Source: Salaquimonas sp041736675 (GTDB lineage Bacteria; Pseudomonadota; Alphaproteobacteria; Rhizobiales; Rhizobiaceae). Taken from it: 64,000 bases of DNA. A program made the translations under genes and the position numbers. This document shows positions 8,750 through 20,476 of this stretch, one piece after another (within the stretch, counting starts at the first letter, position 1; each line of letters starts with the position of its first letter). Below the pieces are notes generated by a model. That model was not told the origin of the DNA. It searched no databases and saw only the letters and a program-made list of their open reading frames with translations. Where the stretch lies: assembly GCA_041736675.1 (NCBI GenBank), contig JBGSTD010000039.1, forward strand, positions 28,651 to 92,650, in the 5' to 3' direction.

Positions 8750-10306
8750 TCAAGTGCCGCAAAAAGTCTGCGTGACTTCTTCGCCCTCACGCGGCGGCGC
8801 AGCGTATCGGTCCATGCCCGCAATTTCTTCAAATGGCGAAGAAACTGCCTCCAGCAATTTGTTCATGTAGGAAAAGTCGCCATTCTGTTCTGCAACACTG
8901 ATCGCCTCTTCAACAAGGTGGTTGCGCGCAATATAAACCGGGTTCACGCCCAGCATTCCGACTTCAATATCTTTGGGTGACCGTGGCACTTTGGCAAGAC
9001 AAGCTCGCCAATCAGAAATCCATTGAACGGCATCGGGATCATCTTTCAACATAGACAAGAGCATATCTGATTTTTCCCCGGCCTCCACAGATCGCGATAG
9101 CAAGCGAAAACTTTGTGTAAAATCAACACCATGTTTTTGCAGCAGTGATAAAAAACGTAATATCAATTGCCGATCCGAATCCGGTTCCGGCAAATTCAAA
9201 CTTTCAGCCAAACCGAACTTTGCCGACATCTGTTTTGACCAATGAGCCATGAACCGGTATGGATATGCCTCAAGCGCCGTCTTGGCAATTTCGATTGCTG
9301 CGTCATTATTTTCATCAAGAAATGGCAACAAAGTCTCTATGAGCCGGGTCAAATTCCATTGCGCGATGTTGGGCTGAGAACCATAGGCATACCGTCCCTG
9401 CTGGTCGATCGAGCTGTACACCTTGTAATGGTCATAAAAATCCATGAACGCGCATGGGCCATAGTCAATGGTTTCGCCAGAGATCGTCATGTTGTCGGTG
9501 TTCATTACACCGTGAATAAAGCCGAGGCTCATCCACTTTGCGATCAGTGCAGCCTGAGCTTCAAGAACCTTTTCAAACAGTGCAAGATATGGATTACCTG
9601 CTGCTGCAATTTCAGGATAGTGGCGTGCAATGGCAAAATCAGCGAGGATTTTCACGCCCTCCACATCTCCCCTTGCGGCAAAATACTGAAACGTACCTAT
9701 TCGAAGGTGGCTGGCGGCAATGCGCGTCAAAACTGCTCCCGGCAATACCTTGTCTCGATAAACATACTCACCGGTTGAGGCAATCGCGAGGCTTCTTGTG
9801 GTCGGAACACCGAGAGAAAACATTGCTTCGCTGATGATATATTCACGGATCACCGGCCCAAGTGCTGCCTTGCCATCGCCTCCCCGCGAAAACGGTGTTC
9901 TCCCGCTTCCCTTCAAATGGACATCAAAGCGCTTGCCACGTTCATCAACAATTTCGCCTATCAATGCTGCCCTTCCGTCTCCAAGGGATGGATTGAAAGA
10001 ACCAAATTGATGGCCGGAATATGCCATTGCCAAAACCTTCCCGTCGGCAACCCCTTTTCCGCTTGTGAACATATGCTCTGCAAATCCCGCTGACCAATCG
10101 CCGATAGCGAGGCCAATGTCGCTTGCCAATGCCTCATTGAACTTCAACAATTCCGGCTTTTTGAATTCGACAGGCTCAATCAACTCATAAAAGCGATCAG
10201 GCAACACGGCATAACTCAAATTGCGGGTCCAGCCTGGAGCGACCTGCGCGGCAAAAGTCTGATCTGCACCATCATGGCGAGTCTTTGGACCGGGTATTTG
10301 GGACAT
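8750..10306 (-). CDS. selO: SelO/YdiU family protein adenylyltransferase (pseudokinase)
   Basis: 518 aa. The start at 10306 has GGAAAG six bases before it; a start 15 bases further upstream has none. N-terminal WTRNLSYAVLPDRFYE, then SGHQFGSFNPSLGDGRA, LKGSGRTPFSRGGDGKA and, near residues 265-290, FIHGVMNTDNMTISG with IDYGPCAFMD, the inverted kinase fold active site. The family transfers AMP to Ser/Thr/Tyr of redox proteins. The protein ends CGT: a Cys stands third from the end, where vertebrate SelO has selenocysteine. Confidence 0.9.
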   Translation of the reverse strand: MSQIPGPKTRHDGADQTFAAQVAPGWTRNLSYAVLPDRFYELIEPVEFKKPELLKFNEALASDIGLAIGDWSAGFAEHMFTSGKGVADGKVLAMAYSGHQFGSFNPSLGDGRAALIGEIVDERGKRFDVHLKGSGRTPFSRGGDGKAALGPVIREYIISEAMFSLGVPTTRSLAIASTGEYVYRDKVLPGAVLTRIAASHLRIGTFQYFAARGDVEGVKILADFAIARHYPEIAAAGNPYLALFEKVLEAQAALIAKWMSLGFIHGVMNTDNMTISGETIDYGPCAFMDFYDHYKVYSSIDQQGRYAYGSQPNIAQWNLTRLIETLLPFLDENNDAAIEIAKTALEAYPYRFMAHWSKQMSAKFGLAESLNLPEPDSDRQLILRFLSLLQKHGVDFTQSFRLLSRSVEAGEKSDMLLSMLKDDPDAVQWISDWRACLAKVPRSPKDIEVGMLGVNPVYIARNHLVEEAISVAEQNGDFSYMNKLLEAVSSPFEEIAGMDRYAAPPREGEEVTQTFCGT

Positions 10307-10406
10307 ATTTGCTTTCCGCATAAGGCACGATTTTGGGTCGTTCGAAGTTGATCTATCTTATTTAGTGCAAATGCTGCAAAATTACACCGCATAAAGGGAT
10401 TCGTTA

Positions 10407-10925
10407 TTGCAAGAGCGGCAATCAAAAGAGGAAGTGCGGACTTTGCCAAATTTGCAGGAAATTGAAAATACCGGCGAACTGGAATTGCCCGATGGTGATG
10501 ATACCCTCGATTTCAGGTCTCATTGGCAATTGTTCGCGCCAACCTTTGTGATCCTGGTCAGTTACCTTCTTTGCCTTTTGTATCTTTGGATAACAGGAAG
10601 AAGCGACAGCGCCCTTTTTCGACTTTCCGCATTGGTGGCGGGCGTTGGTGTCCCACTTTTGGCAGCCCATGCATTTTTACGTTTCGAAACGGTCCGTGTG
10701 CGCCTTGGGCCGGAAATGGTCAAATTTCACCCAGGTTGGCCCAAGGATAAATTGATCGAAATCCCCAATGAGGAAATCACTTCAATGACTGTGAAGCGCG
10801 GTCTCTCCGGTTTTCTACTTGGCGGCGGAACGCTGATCATCGAAACCAGCGAAGGTTTCAGAACCGCGATTGCCGACCTCAGGGATCCTGATGCCATCGT
10901 ACGCAATTTTGAGCAAATGCGGTAA
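10407..10925 (+). CDS. hypothetical membrane protein with PH-like C-terminal domain
   Basis: 172 aa from a TTG start with AAGGGA nine bases upstream; GTG at 10434 is an alternative. Two hydrophobic segments (about residues 47-65 and 70-92) are followed by a soluble beta-rich part (LGPEMVKFHPGWPKDKLIEIPNEEITSMTVKRG..) that reads like a bacterial PH/YdbT-type domain. It lies divergent from SelO and convergent with the sortase gene. Function unknown; the membrane-anchored PH layout is what can be seen. Confidence 0.6.
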   Translation: MQERQSKEEVRTLPNLQEIENTGELELPDGDDTLDFRSHWQLFAPTFVILVSYLLCLLYLWITGRSDSALFRLSALVAGVGVPLLAAHAFLRFETVRVRLGPEMVKFHPGWPKDKLIEIPNEEITSMTVKRGLSGFLLGGGTLIIETSEGFRTAIADLRDPDAIVRNFEQMR

Positions 10926-10931
10926 GCCAGT

Positions 10932-11543
10932 TCAAATCGCGTCTGGTGTCTTATGTTCCAATTCCACACCTTCAACAATATAGCGCCACTCACCGCGTAT
11001 GGTACCATCCAGCGGCCAGCAGGTTGTCAACGCGATAAGATGCTCGTCGCTACCCGCGTCAATACCGGATGCATTAGCCTTTGCTACCCACGAACGGCGC
11101 ACCGAATAGCTGATTTTCCGCCCGTCCTTGCGTTCGACCTCTATCAGGTCGCCCTGACGCAAATCTCCTAGCCAGACAAAATGGGTGTCGCGATGCGCGG
11201 AAAAAACACTCGTTCCCCGTTCACCCGGCATCGGGGTTCCCGGCAAATGGCCAGGGCCGAATGCAAGCGCTTCACCGCTCGTATTATTGAGGGCGATGTT
11301 GCTTTTGCCGAGGCGCGGTGCGCTTATCCGAGCAACAGGTTCCATGTCTGCCCAAGCCCAGGGCTTTTGCGGCCGTTCACCGGAAGACAAAAATGCCTTG
11401 TCGAGAAGCACCTGTGCCACGACCGCCTTTGCCTTGATCCAGACACCATCTGCAACCAGTACAACACCAGCCAAAGCCAATGCCGTAAAGGCGATGTAAC
11501 GCGTTGAAAACAAGGTTCGAAAACCAGACGAAGCGCTGTTCAT
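10932..11543 (-). CDS. class GN (proteobacterial) sortase
   Basis: 203 aa, with an N-terminal membrane anchor (about residues 17-34). The sortase triad is visible: His117 in FSAHRDTHF, Cys175 in LTTCWP and Arg187 in GEWRYIVEG. The ATG overlaps the stop of the upstream VIT/VWA protein in an ATGA, so enzyme and substrate are translationally coupled. This matches the known marine proteobacterial arrangement of one sortase next to its one target. The sortase would act on the outer face of the inner membrane. Confidence 0.92.
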   Translation of the reverse strand: MNSASSGFRTLFSTRYIAFTALALAGVVLVADGVWIKAKAVVAQVLLDKAFLSSGERPQKPWAWADMEPVARISAPRLGKSNIALNNTSGEALAFGPGHLPGTPMPGERGTSVFSAHRDTHFVWLGDLRQGDLIEVERKDGRKISYSVRRSWVAKANASGIDAGSDEHLIALTTCWPLDGTIRGEWRYIVEGVELEHKTPDAI

Positions 11544-13984
11544 TGTGCATCCCACCATCTGAAATTCTGCCGCATCCGGTTGGCCCGCTCTGCCCGTTTG
11601 GCAAAGCGTTCGTAGGCACGTGACAAAAAGATGCCCAGCGATGCAATCAGCAGCAGCAGCAGTCCGAACAGGATATTTCTTTCGGCCGGAGTTGCCGTCT
11701 GCGGCAGATTGACAGCCTGACGGTTTGCCTGGGCGACTTTCATCGCCGCAGATTGTGACGGCGCTGCGGCGATGAGACCAGCCGCCATGCTGCGGGCTTT
11801 CTGCAACATTGCCTTTTGCGGTGCAGGCTGGGGCGCTTCCCCTTCGTCGAACCACTTGTCAGCATCCCAACCGGCTGGAAGATTAAGCGGCATTTTTGTG
11901 GATTTTACTTCTTCTCCAGAAGGGCGCGTGATTTTCCTGTCGACCGCAACAAGACTGGTGCGCGAGGACACAAGATGATGGGTCAGGGCAACCGCCTCAA
12001 CCTCTTTGTTGATTGCCTCCTCGTCCGTACCGTAGGAGCGACCTGCTTCCAGTGATGCAATCTTGCGGCGTGCCCACAATTTGCCAATGCCTTCGCCTTT
12101 TGCGGCTTGTGCAATATCCATGTTAACCTGCCATGGACGACCAGCGAAATCACCGGCGATCGCAAGGGTGCCGGTTGGCTTATCCACAATGGCCGCAACA
12201 ACGATGGGTTCGCCCTTGTAAAGATCGGGCAGAGGGTCGGGGCTTGCCTCAGACAATTTTGCCCCTTCCCCCTGCACCGACAGCCCGGTCATGACCGGGT
12301 TTTCCAGTTTGGCAAAAAATTCACCCATTTTGGCTTTGACCTGATCAAGAGAGCCAATCTGGGTTGATGTACCACGACCGATTTCGGCAGCGCGGCTCAT
12401 GAAAAACGAGTTGGGCGCTGAACCGATACCAATTGTGAAAACACGACTCCGACCGCGGCCCTGGGCAATCTCGTCAAACAATTGCTGCTCGTTACCGATT
12501 GCCCCATCCGTAATGAATACCACCTGGCGGATGCGGCTGGTATCGCTGCGGTTCTGGTCAATCAATGCGGCGCGCAAGGCTGGTAGCATTTCTGTACCGC
12601 CATTGGCCTCAAGTCCGCGAACAAAGCGAAGGGCGACAGCTATGTTTTCACCGTCTGCATTTACCGCAGTATCGAAAACCAGTTCCATAGTATCGTCAAA
12701 GCGAACAATGTTGAATTTGTCTGCATTCTTGAGCCGCGTCAGGGCATCCTCGAGGGCAAGCTTGGCCTGATCCATGCTTTCACCTGCCATCGAACCGGAG
12801 TTGTCGATCACGAAGATTACCTCGCGGTCTTTCTTCGGCAACAGATCAACTGCAATTTCAGGCGGCGTTACAAAAGCCAGCAAATAGTCCTTGCCGTCAA
12901 TTGTCTCGCGGAACAAGGCCGCATTGGGTGCATCGCCAGTTGCACGCCAGTTCAACTCGAAATCACGGTCGGCGGGAACACTTTCATTTTTCAGCGTCAG
13001 AATGCGGGTTGATGCGTCCTGTTCCTGCGAAACCACTTCATGGAACGGACTTTCAACCGAGCCGATCGGAAAACCCGCGGCAAGTTTGACCGTCAGTGTC
13101 ACTGGATTGATCCTGGCGTTTTCACGGGGATCAAGCACAGGCACCGCAATCTGCTCGCGGTCGGGCACAGGATCAACCACGCCAAAGCCATTGCCTTTGC
13201 CGCTCTTGTTGAAATCCACTGTCTGAATAATCGGCTGCGGCGAATAGCGTGGCGCTACCACCATCGGAAAGCGGAGCGAGAAATTACCATTGTCCTGACG
13301 CACAGTCTGCTGGTATTCGATGTTGACGATGACAACTTCGCCGGGGCCAATATTGGCGACTGCATTGGTGAAAATATTGTCGCGCTGCTGCTCGAGAAGT
13401 GCAGCCTTTTTGCCTTCGCTCTTCGCCTGCTCATAAATCTGCCGGGCCTCTTCACGCACCTTGATCTCGCCCTCAATCAGGCGGTCACCAACACGCATCT
13501 TCAATGTATCGACCGCGCTGTCTTCCGGCAGCGGAAACACATAAATGCCCTCAACCCATCCAGTTGACGGGTTCTCGAAACGCTGGGTAACCGAAACCCG
13601 GGCAACCGGTCCGTTGATGGTGATTTCCACATCCGTCGCCAGACGAGGCGCTTCAACATATTGTCCTTCATTCTTCGAAGGCAACAATAGTGCACCCATG
13701 TTCATATCATTGGGGCGGACAAAATTGGCTGCCAGTTGTTGGCTGTCGACGGAAGGCTGGGTTGCCTGTGCAACGGTATTTCCCTGCTGGGCAAACGCAA
13801 CGCTCATCATGCCGAAACTGGCTATCGCAATTGCGAATATCACAACAAGATTGATTGCCAGGTGCAAACCCGCCGCCCGCATCCGGCAGGCCAATTGGTG
13901 ACGGTCATAAATATTTTCAAAGGAAACAAAATCGTTGCTGGTAAGCGTCTGGTGGCCGAAAACATTTTTCAGAAAATGTTGCAT
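11540..13984 (-). CDS. sortase target protein with VIT and VWA domains
   Basis: 814 aa from an ATG preceded by GGAGGGG; in-frame codons further upstream lack a site. A long N-region, then a signal/membrane segment (about 40-65), a VIT domain (about 105-235) and a VWA domain with MIDAS motif VIDNSGSMAG (Asp394 onward). The C-terminus has LPQTA at residues 760-764, a hydrophobic segment LFGLLLLLIASLGIFL and a basic tail (RAYERFAKRAERANR), i.e. a complete cell-wall-sorting-like signal. It corresponds to the 'marine proteobacterial sortase target' family. What it is attached to in a Gram-negative envelope is not known. Confidence 0.92.
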   Translation of the reverse strand: MQHFLKNVFGHQTLTSNDFVSFENIYDRHQLACRMRAAGLHLAINLVVIFAIAIASFGMMSVAFAQQGNTVAQATQPSVDSQQLAANFVRPNDMNMGALLLPSKNEGQYVEAPRLATDVEITINGPVARVSVTQRFENPSTGWVEGIYVFPLPEDSAVDTLKMRVGDRLIEGEIKVREEARQIYEQAKSEGKKAALLEQQRDNIFTNAVANIGPGEVVIVNIEYQQTVRQDNGNFSLRFPMVVAPRYSPQPIIQTVDFNKSGKGNGFGVVDPVPDREQIAVPVLDPRENARINPVTLTVKLAAGFPIGSVESPFHEVVSQEQDASTRILTLKNESVPADRDFELNWRATGDAPNAALFRETIDGKDYLLAFVTPPEIAVDLLPKKDREVIFVIDNSGSMAGESMDQAKLALEDALTRLKNADKFNIVRFDDTMELVFDTAVNADGENIAVALRFVRGLEANGGTEMLPALRAALIDQNRSDTSRIRQVVFITDGAIGNEQQLFDEIAQGRGRSRVFTIGIGSAPNSFFMSRAAEIGRGTSTQIGSLDQVKAKMGEFFAKLENPVMTGLSVQGEGAKLSEASPDPLPDLYKGEPIVVAAIVDKPTGTLAIAGDFAGRPWQVNMDIAQAAKGEGIGKLWARRKIASLEAGRSYGTDEEAINKEVEAVALTHHLVSSRTSLVAVDRKITRPSGEEVKSTKMPLNLPAGWDADKWFDEGEAPQPAPQKAMLQKARSMAAGLIAAAPSQSAAMKVAQANRQAVNLPQTATPAERNILFGLLLLLIASLGIFLSRAYERFAKRAERANRMRQNFRWWDAQ

Positions 13985-14381
13985 GGTATCCCCTCCATGA
14001 GATGCATGTTGGGGAACGCCCTTTTCCCCGGTGACGGAGACTAAAATCTGAACGTCCAAAAAGGCGGGGGAATGCTCAAATAACGGCTAAAGCGGACAAT
14101 TGTTGTGTTTGGATTGTGGCGGCCTGCGGCACAGGATTTTGTCCGCTATGGCATCTATAAATCAAATCTTGCGCTTCAGGCTTTGCCCTCAACGTGCGAT
14201 TTGATTCGTAATAAATCAAATCTTGCGCTTCAGGCTTTGCCTTCAACGTACGATTTGAAGGTGCGGACAATTGTTGTGCTTGGATTGTAGCGACCTGCGG
14301 CACAAGCAAAAAGGCCGACTGGATTATCTCACAGCCGACCCAATCAAGGCTCTCACCTGATTTGAAATGAACCGGATTCGA
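13985..14381. other. gene-free stretch holding a nested repeat cluster
   Basis: About 400 nt upstream of the sortase target and downstream of a small ORF. No convincing gene. It holds the direct and palindromic repeats listed separately. The short reading frames here, on both strands, are translations of the repeats. Confidence 0.7.
14092..14304. repeat. nested repeat: two 42-bp direct repeats flanking a tandem palindromic pair
   Basis: The 42-bp unit at 14092-14133, beginning GCGGACAATTGTTGTG, recurs at 14263-14304 with three mismatches in the same orientation. Between them lie two copies of a 45-bp imperfect palindrome (14161-14205 and 14215-14259) that starts ATCAAATCTTGCGC and ends GCGATTTGAT in copy 1. 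Related palindromes occur at 15919 inside uvrB and at 45443. This looks like a mobile-repeat hot spot, not a CRISPR, because there are only two units and no regular spacers. Confidence 0.85.
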
Positions 14382-14537
14382 TTAACGTCCGGCTTGTTCA
14401 GCGCCAACGCTGGCGTTTTTCATAGCCGCACTGACAGACGGGCGAATGGCACGTTCGGTCATGTAATGACGGGTGTCGAAAGAGTGACGGGCGCCAAGTT
14501 TCAGGCCGTAGGCGAGTTCACGAATGATGTCGAACAT
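14382..14537 (-). CDS. small hypothetical protein, 51 aa
   Basis: An ATG at 14537 (MFDIIRELAYGLK...) with a weak AAGTGAG upstream opens a 51-codon frame. Its composition is protein-like (amphipathic start, several Arg/His) and unlike the repeat translation on either side. The same frame stays open to 14807, but that upstream part reads through a palindromic repeat and is probably not coding. No known family recognised. Confidence 0.4.
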   Translation of the reverse strand: MFDIIRELAYGLKLGARHSFDTRHYMTERAIRPSVSAAMKNASVGAEQAGR

Positions 14538-14867
14538 GATAGTTCTCACTTTTAACGTTTTGTTAATTTTCGGGTCTGTTTCAGCATTTTTGCCACTAAA
14601 ATTCGTCGTTTTTGTGAAAACGGCGTGCATAAACGCTGTGTTGACGCTCATATATGCCAATTTTGGCAAAAAGAGGAGTGTTTGTTTTGCATGGGAGGGA
14701 TGCAGGATGCGATGGGGGGGCAATCCAGTTGAAGTCATCCTCGGGCTTGTCCCGAGGATGACCAACTCCAGGGATGTATCGCGACTCACTATTTTAAGAT
14801 GGTTCACGGTATGGATCGTCCGATCAAAACCGACGATGACAATTCGCGACTACCGCCACGTCGCCCC
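14538..14867. other. gene-free stretch with one long palindrome
   Basis: Roughly 330 nt between the small ORF and the DUF922 gene. It contains the hairpin at 14734-14762 and otherwise nothing I can support. Confidence 0.6.
14734..14762. repeat. dispersed palindrome, 12-bp perfect stem
   Basis: GTCATCCTCGGG, a 5-nt loop CTTGT, then CCCGAGGATGAC: a perfect 12-bp stem. A sister element with stem CATTCCCGGG and loop CAAGA lies at 47333. Such elements are common dispersed intergenic repeats in Rhizobiales. Confidence 0.8.
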
Positions 14868-15482
14868 TCACTCCACCAGGGCACGGATCAGCATTTCCAC
14901 AGTGCCGCCCTGGCCCATTTCCACCTTGTCGAAATCGCGGGACCTTGCGAGGTGGGCGGCATAGGCGGCTTTCACCTTTTCCAAAATCACCGGGCGTATT
15001 TTTTTGCAGTTGGCATCGTCTTCGAGGCGCGTGCCAACCGTCTGGCTGATGATTTCCGCAGTCAGGGCCCGGATCATCATGCCATGCACAGCCTCGTGGG
15101 CGGTGATGCCTGCAATAAAGGGTTTCCAGCGGGCAGCCAAATCCCCCGTAAGCCTGGCCGCCGGTTTAGGTAATGTGGTGGTGATGGTAAGGAACGGCGT
15201 TGCGGCGGCAAGCACACAGGCGGATCCGTCCGGCCGGTAGTCCCGCCGCCATCGCAGGTCAAATTCCGTGAGCGCAATGGCCTGGTTGCCGAGCGATGTT
15301 TTCGGCCCGTTGTCGTCGATGGAGCGGTAGAGCGCCAAGGCGTCGCTGCCGCGCACCGGATAGGTTTTCACCTGTTCCGTGACCGGCCAATCATTGATTT
15401 GGGCGGCGACCCGGGTGACCGAATGGGCCGTTAGCAGAACCACCAGAAAGCACACGCCGAACCGGACGCACCTGCCCCTCAC
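14868..15482 (-). CDS. secreted DUF922-family Zn-dependent protease-like protein
   Basis: 204 aa from a GTG start that overlaps the stop of the small membrane protein upstream in a GTGA, so the two are coupled. A signal peptide covers residues 1-27 (FGVCFLVVLLTAHSVTRVAAQ). The DUF922 pattern YPVRGSDALALYRSI comes first, then the zinc motif HEAVHG (His129-Glu130-His133) and a conserved Cys in DDANCKKI. Probably periplasmic. Family members are predicted metalloproteases; no substrate is known. Confidence 0.82.
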   Translation of the reverse strand: MRGRCVRFGVCFLVVLLTAHSVTRVAAQINDWPVTEQVKTYPVRGSDALALYRSIDDNGPKTSLGNQAIALTEFDLRWRRDYRPDGSACVLAAATPFLTITTTLPKPAARLTGDLAARWKPFIAGITAHEAVHGMMIRALTAEIISQTVGTRLEDDANCKKIRPVILEKVKAAYAAHLARSRDFDKVEMGQGGTVEMLIRALVE

Positions 15483-15688
15483 CTTTTCCGCACCATTACG
15501 AATGCAACAATACCTGTGACAATTGCCACCACAGGTCCGACGGTGAAGGCCATGCCCATGGCGACGCCGCCGTTCATCTCGCGTCCGTCATTGAGCCAGA
15601 CAGCGACAGGGTAGAGCGCGATCATCGTGAACAAGTATCCGGCGACGACAGCCGCGATGACGATTGCGGTTTTGGTGATCCAGTGCAT
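15479..15688 (-). CDS. small two-helix membrane protein
   Basis: 69 aa; an excellent ribosome site (GGAGGGGGAA) stands before the ATG. Two hydrophobic segments (about residues 6-30 and 42-65) with a short loop and a basic end (MVRKR). Its stop overlaps the start of the DUF922 gene, implying a two-gene operon. No family recognised. Confidence 0.7.
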   Translation of the reverse strand: MHWITKTAIVIAAVVAGYLFTMIALYPVAVWLNDGREMNGGVAMGMAFTVGPVVAIVTGIVAFVMVRKR

Positions 15689-15760
15689 TTCCCCCTCCGT
15701 GAATGCAGGAGCATCACCGGAATTGGCGTTGTGGTCAAGCGGGATGCTGTCAGAAGCAAT

Positions 15761-19150
<3,390 letters not shown>

Positions 19151-19256
19151 GGGTGCAATATGGCGAGGGCAAAGCCAAATGGAAAGGGGGCGAGCAGGAT
19201 TTTTGGAAAAGATACTGACAGGGTTATGTCAGGAGGGGGAGAAGGCATCAGATTAA

Positions 19257-19997
19257 CTATCGCCGATGTTCCCGCAAAAAATTTTCATCCGGTCTGAATT
19301 TAGACGGAAAATTAAAATAACCGGTCATACTCATCAGTCTCATTTTATTTGTGGTCACTGGATCAAGCGCAGTTGAGTAGACAATGCGTCCATCATCTTC
19401 AACAGCAATCAAATTGTTTTCAAATGCCTTGTCATGCAAGCGGTTTAAGCAAATGCCATTTCTGGGATTCATCCGATTTTCTTTATCAAATGACCACGGT
19501 CTTATGTGTCCAGCAATTAACAGAGAAGGTTGTGAAATGCCTGTAATCGCACACTTCTCATCATAACTCGCCAAAACCATTTCACGGAAAATATTTTGAC
19601 CTTGCCTTGTATTTGTTATTCGAAGAATATTCTCTCCACTGGTGTTTAAATTTTCAAAGCGAGCCTGCGCGTCTTCAGCAAATCCTTGGGCAGTTTCAGT
19701 TTTGTTCACATCGGGCAAAAATTTCGCACTTTCTACCAACGAATTGAAGAACTTTGACCAAACAGCTCTATCAAGTTCGCTAGAATTAGACATACCTTTT
19801 CGATCCAAAGTTTCGTCTATGCTTGCAAGATTGGACATCTTCATTGCAATCGATCCCGGAGTTCGATTTAACATTTCAGCTAGAATCACAATCTCGGGAT
19901 TTCGTGAGTGTATTTTTCCGAAAGGTGTTTTGATATAGAGCGATATTGCTTGAACTATTTCGTTTTCAGTCCATTTTCTACCAGCTGTCACCAACAA
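19257..19997 (-). CDS. HNH endonuclease domain protein
   Basis: 246 aa if started at the TTG at 19997, just after the stop of the small upstream gene and preceded by TAGGACA; a longer in-frame option to 20051 would overlap that gene by 50 nt. The N-terminal part (RKWTENEIVQAISLYI..) resembles a DNA-binding or helix-turn-helix region. The HNH nuclease core is at about residues 149-195: CAITG, GHIRPW, NPRNGICLNRLHDKAF. Similar proteins are annotated as putative restriction endonucleases. AT-richer by eye than its neighbours, which suggests transfer. No methylase gene is adjacent. Confidence 0.8.
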   Translation of the reverse strand: MLVTAGRKWTENEIVQAISLYIKTPFGKIHSRNPEIVILAEMLNRTPGSIAMKMSNLASIDETLDRKGMSNSSELDRAVWSKFFNSLVESAKFLPDVNKTETAQGFAEDAQARFENLNTSGENILRITNTRQGQNIFREMVLASYDEKCAITGISQPSLLIAGHIRPWSFDKENRMNPRNGICLNRLHDKAFENNLIAVEDDGRIVYSTALDPVTTNKMRLMSMTGYFNFPSKFRPDENFLREHRR

Positions 19998-20001
19998 TGT
20001 C

Positions 20002-20319
20002 CTAAAAACTAGAAAACCAACCGAGGCGATTTGCTTCCAAAAATTGCACAACCAATTCTGAAGCAGAGCATTTTACTTTACTGACTTCAACATTTTCGAC
20101 AACTTCAAAAGTCTGAAAGGTATGTAAATAGTGATCGTCTTGATTTATTGGCATATCCAGAAGATGCTCTAATCCAACTTCATGGGGAACAAAAAATTCT
20201 CCATCAAAAAGATACTCCTCGACCATTGCCAAAGTAAATGTACCTGAAACAAAAAATTCGCCCCAAAATTTATAATTCGACGCATCTCTGTATATATAAG
20301 TGACTTTAGTGAACGACAT
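20002..20319 (-). CDS. hypothetical protein paired with HNH endonuclease
   Basis: 105 aa from an ATG with GGAG seven bases upstream. N-terminal TKVTYIYRDASNYKFWGEF, then acidic and aromatic-rich; no membrane segment. It ends 4 nt before the HNH gene start and is also AT-rich, so the two form an operon. I do not recognise a named family with certainty; it could be an accessory or antidote to the nuclease. Confidence 0.65.
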   Translation of the reverse strand: MSFTKVTYIYRDASNYKFWGEFFVSGTFTLAMVEEYLFDGEFFVPHEVGLEHLLDMPINQDDHYLHTFQTFEVVENVEVSKVKCSASELVVQFLEANRLGWFSSF

Positions 20320-20365
20320 AACCAAGGCTCCAATTGCTCAAACCAAGATTACAGATTCCTATTTG

Positions 20366-20397
20366 AAATTCTCCTGGACTTTAGACCAGGAGAATTT
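20366..20397. promoter_or_regulatory. perfect 12-bp inverted repeat upstream of the HNH pair
   Basis: AAATTCTCCTGG, 8-nt loop, CCAGGAGAATTT. It sits 46 bp upstream of the minus-strand small gene and 79 bp upstream of the DUF2177 gene. Either an operator or a terminator-like hairpin; there is no clear T-tract beyond the stem. Confidence 0.55.
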
Positions 20398-20476
20398 GCG
20401 TAAACTATCCCCCCTTTCCTTCCTCCTGTCCCTGCCCTAATTCTGATGTAACGCCATTCTTACCGCAGGAATTCCC

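Noticed and set aside
11544..11855. N-terminal extension of the sortase
   Set aside because: It would lie antisense-free but fully inside the end of the VIT/VWA gene in another frame, and the ATG at 11543 overlaps the stop codon in the standard ATGA way.
14092..14304. CRISPR array
   Set aside because: Only two tandem units with internal palindromes, a 9-bp gap between them, and no cas genes anywhere in the window.
14382..14807. 141-aa version of the small ORF
   Set aside because: The first 90 residues translate a palindromic repeat and intergenic DNA (ILGTSPRMTS is the usual repeat translation); only the last 51 residues look protein-like.
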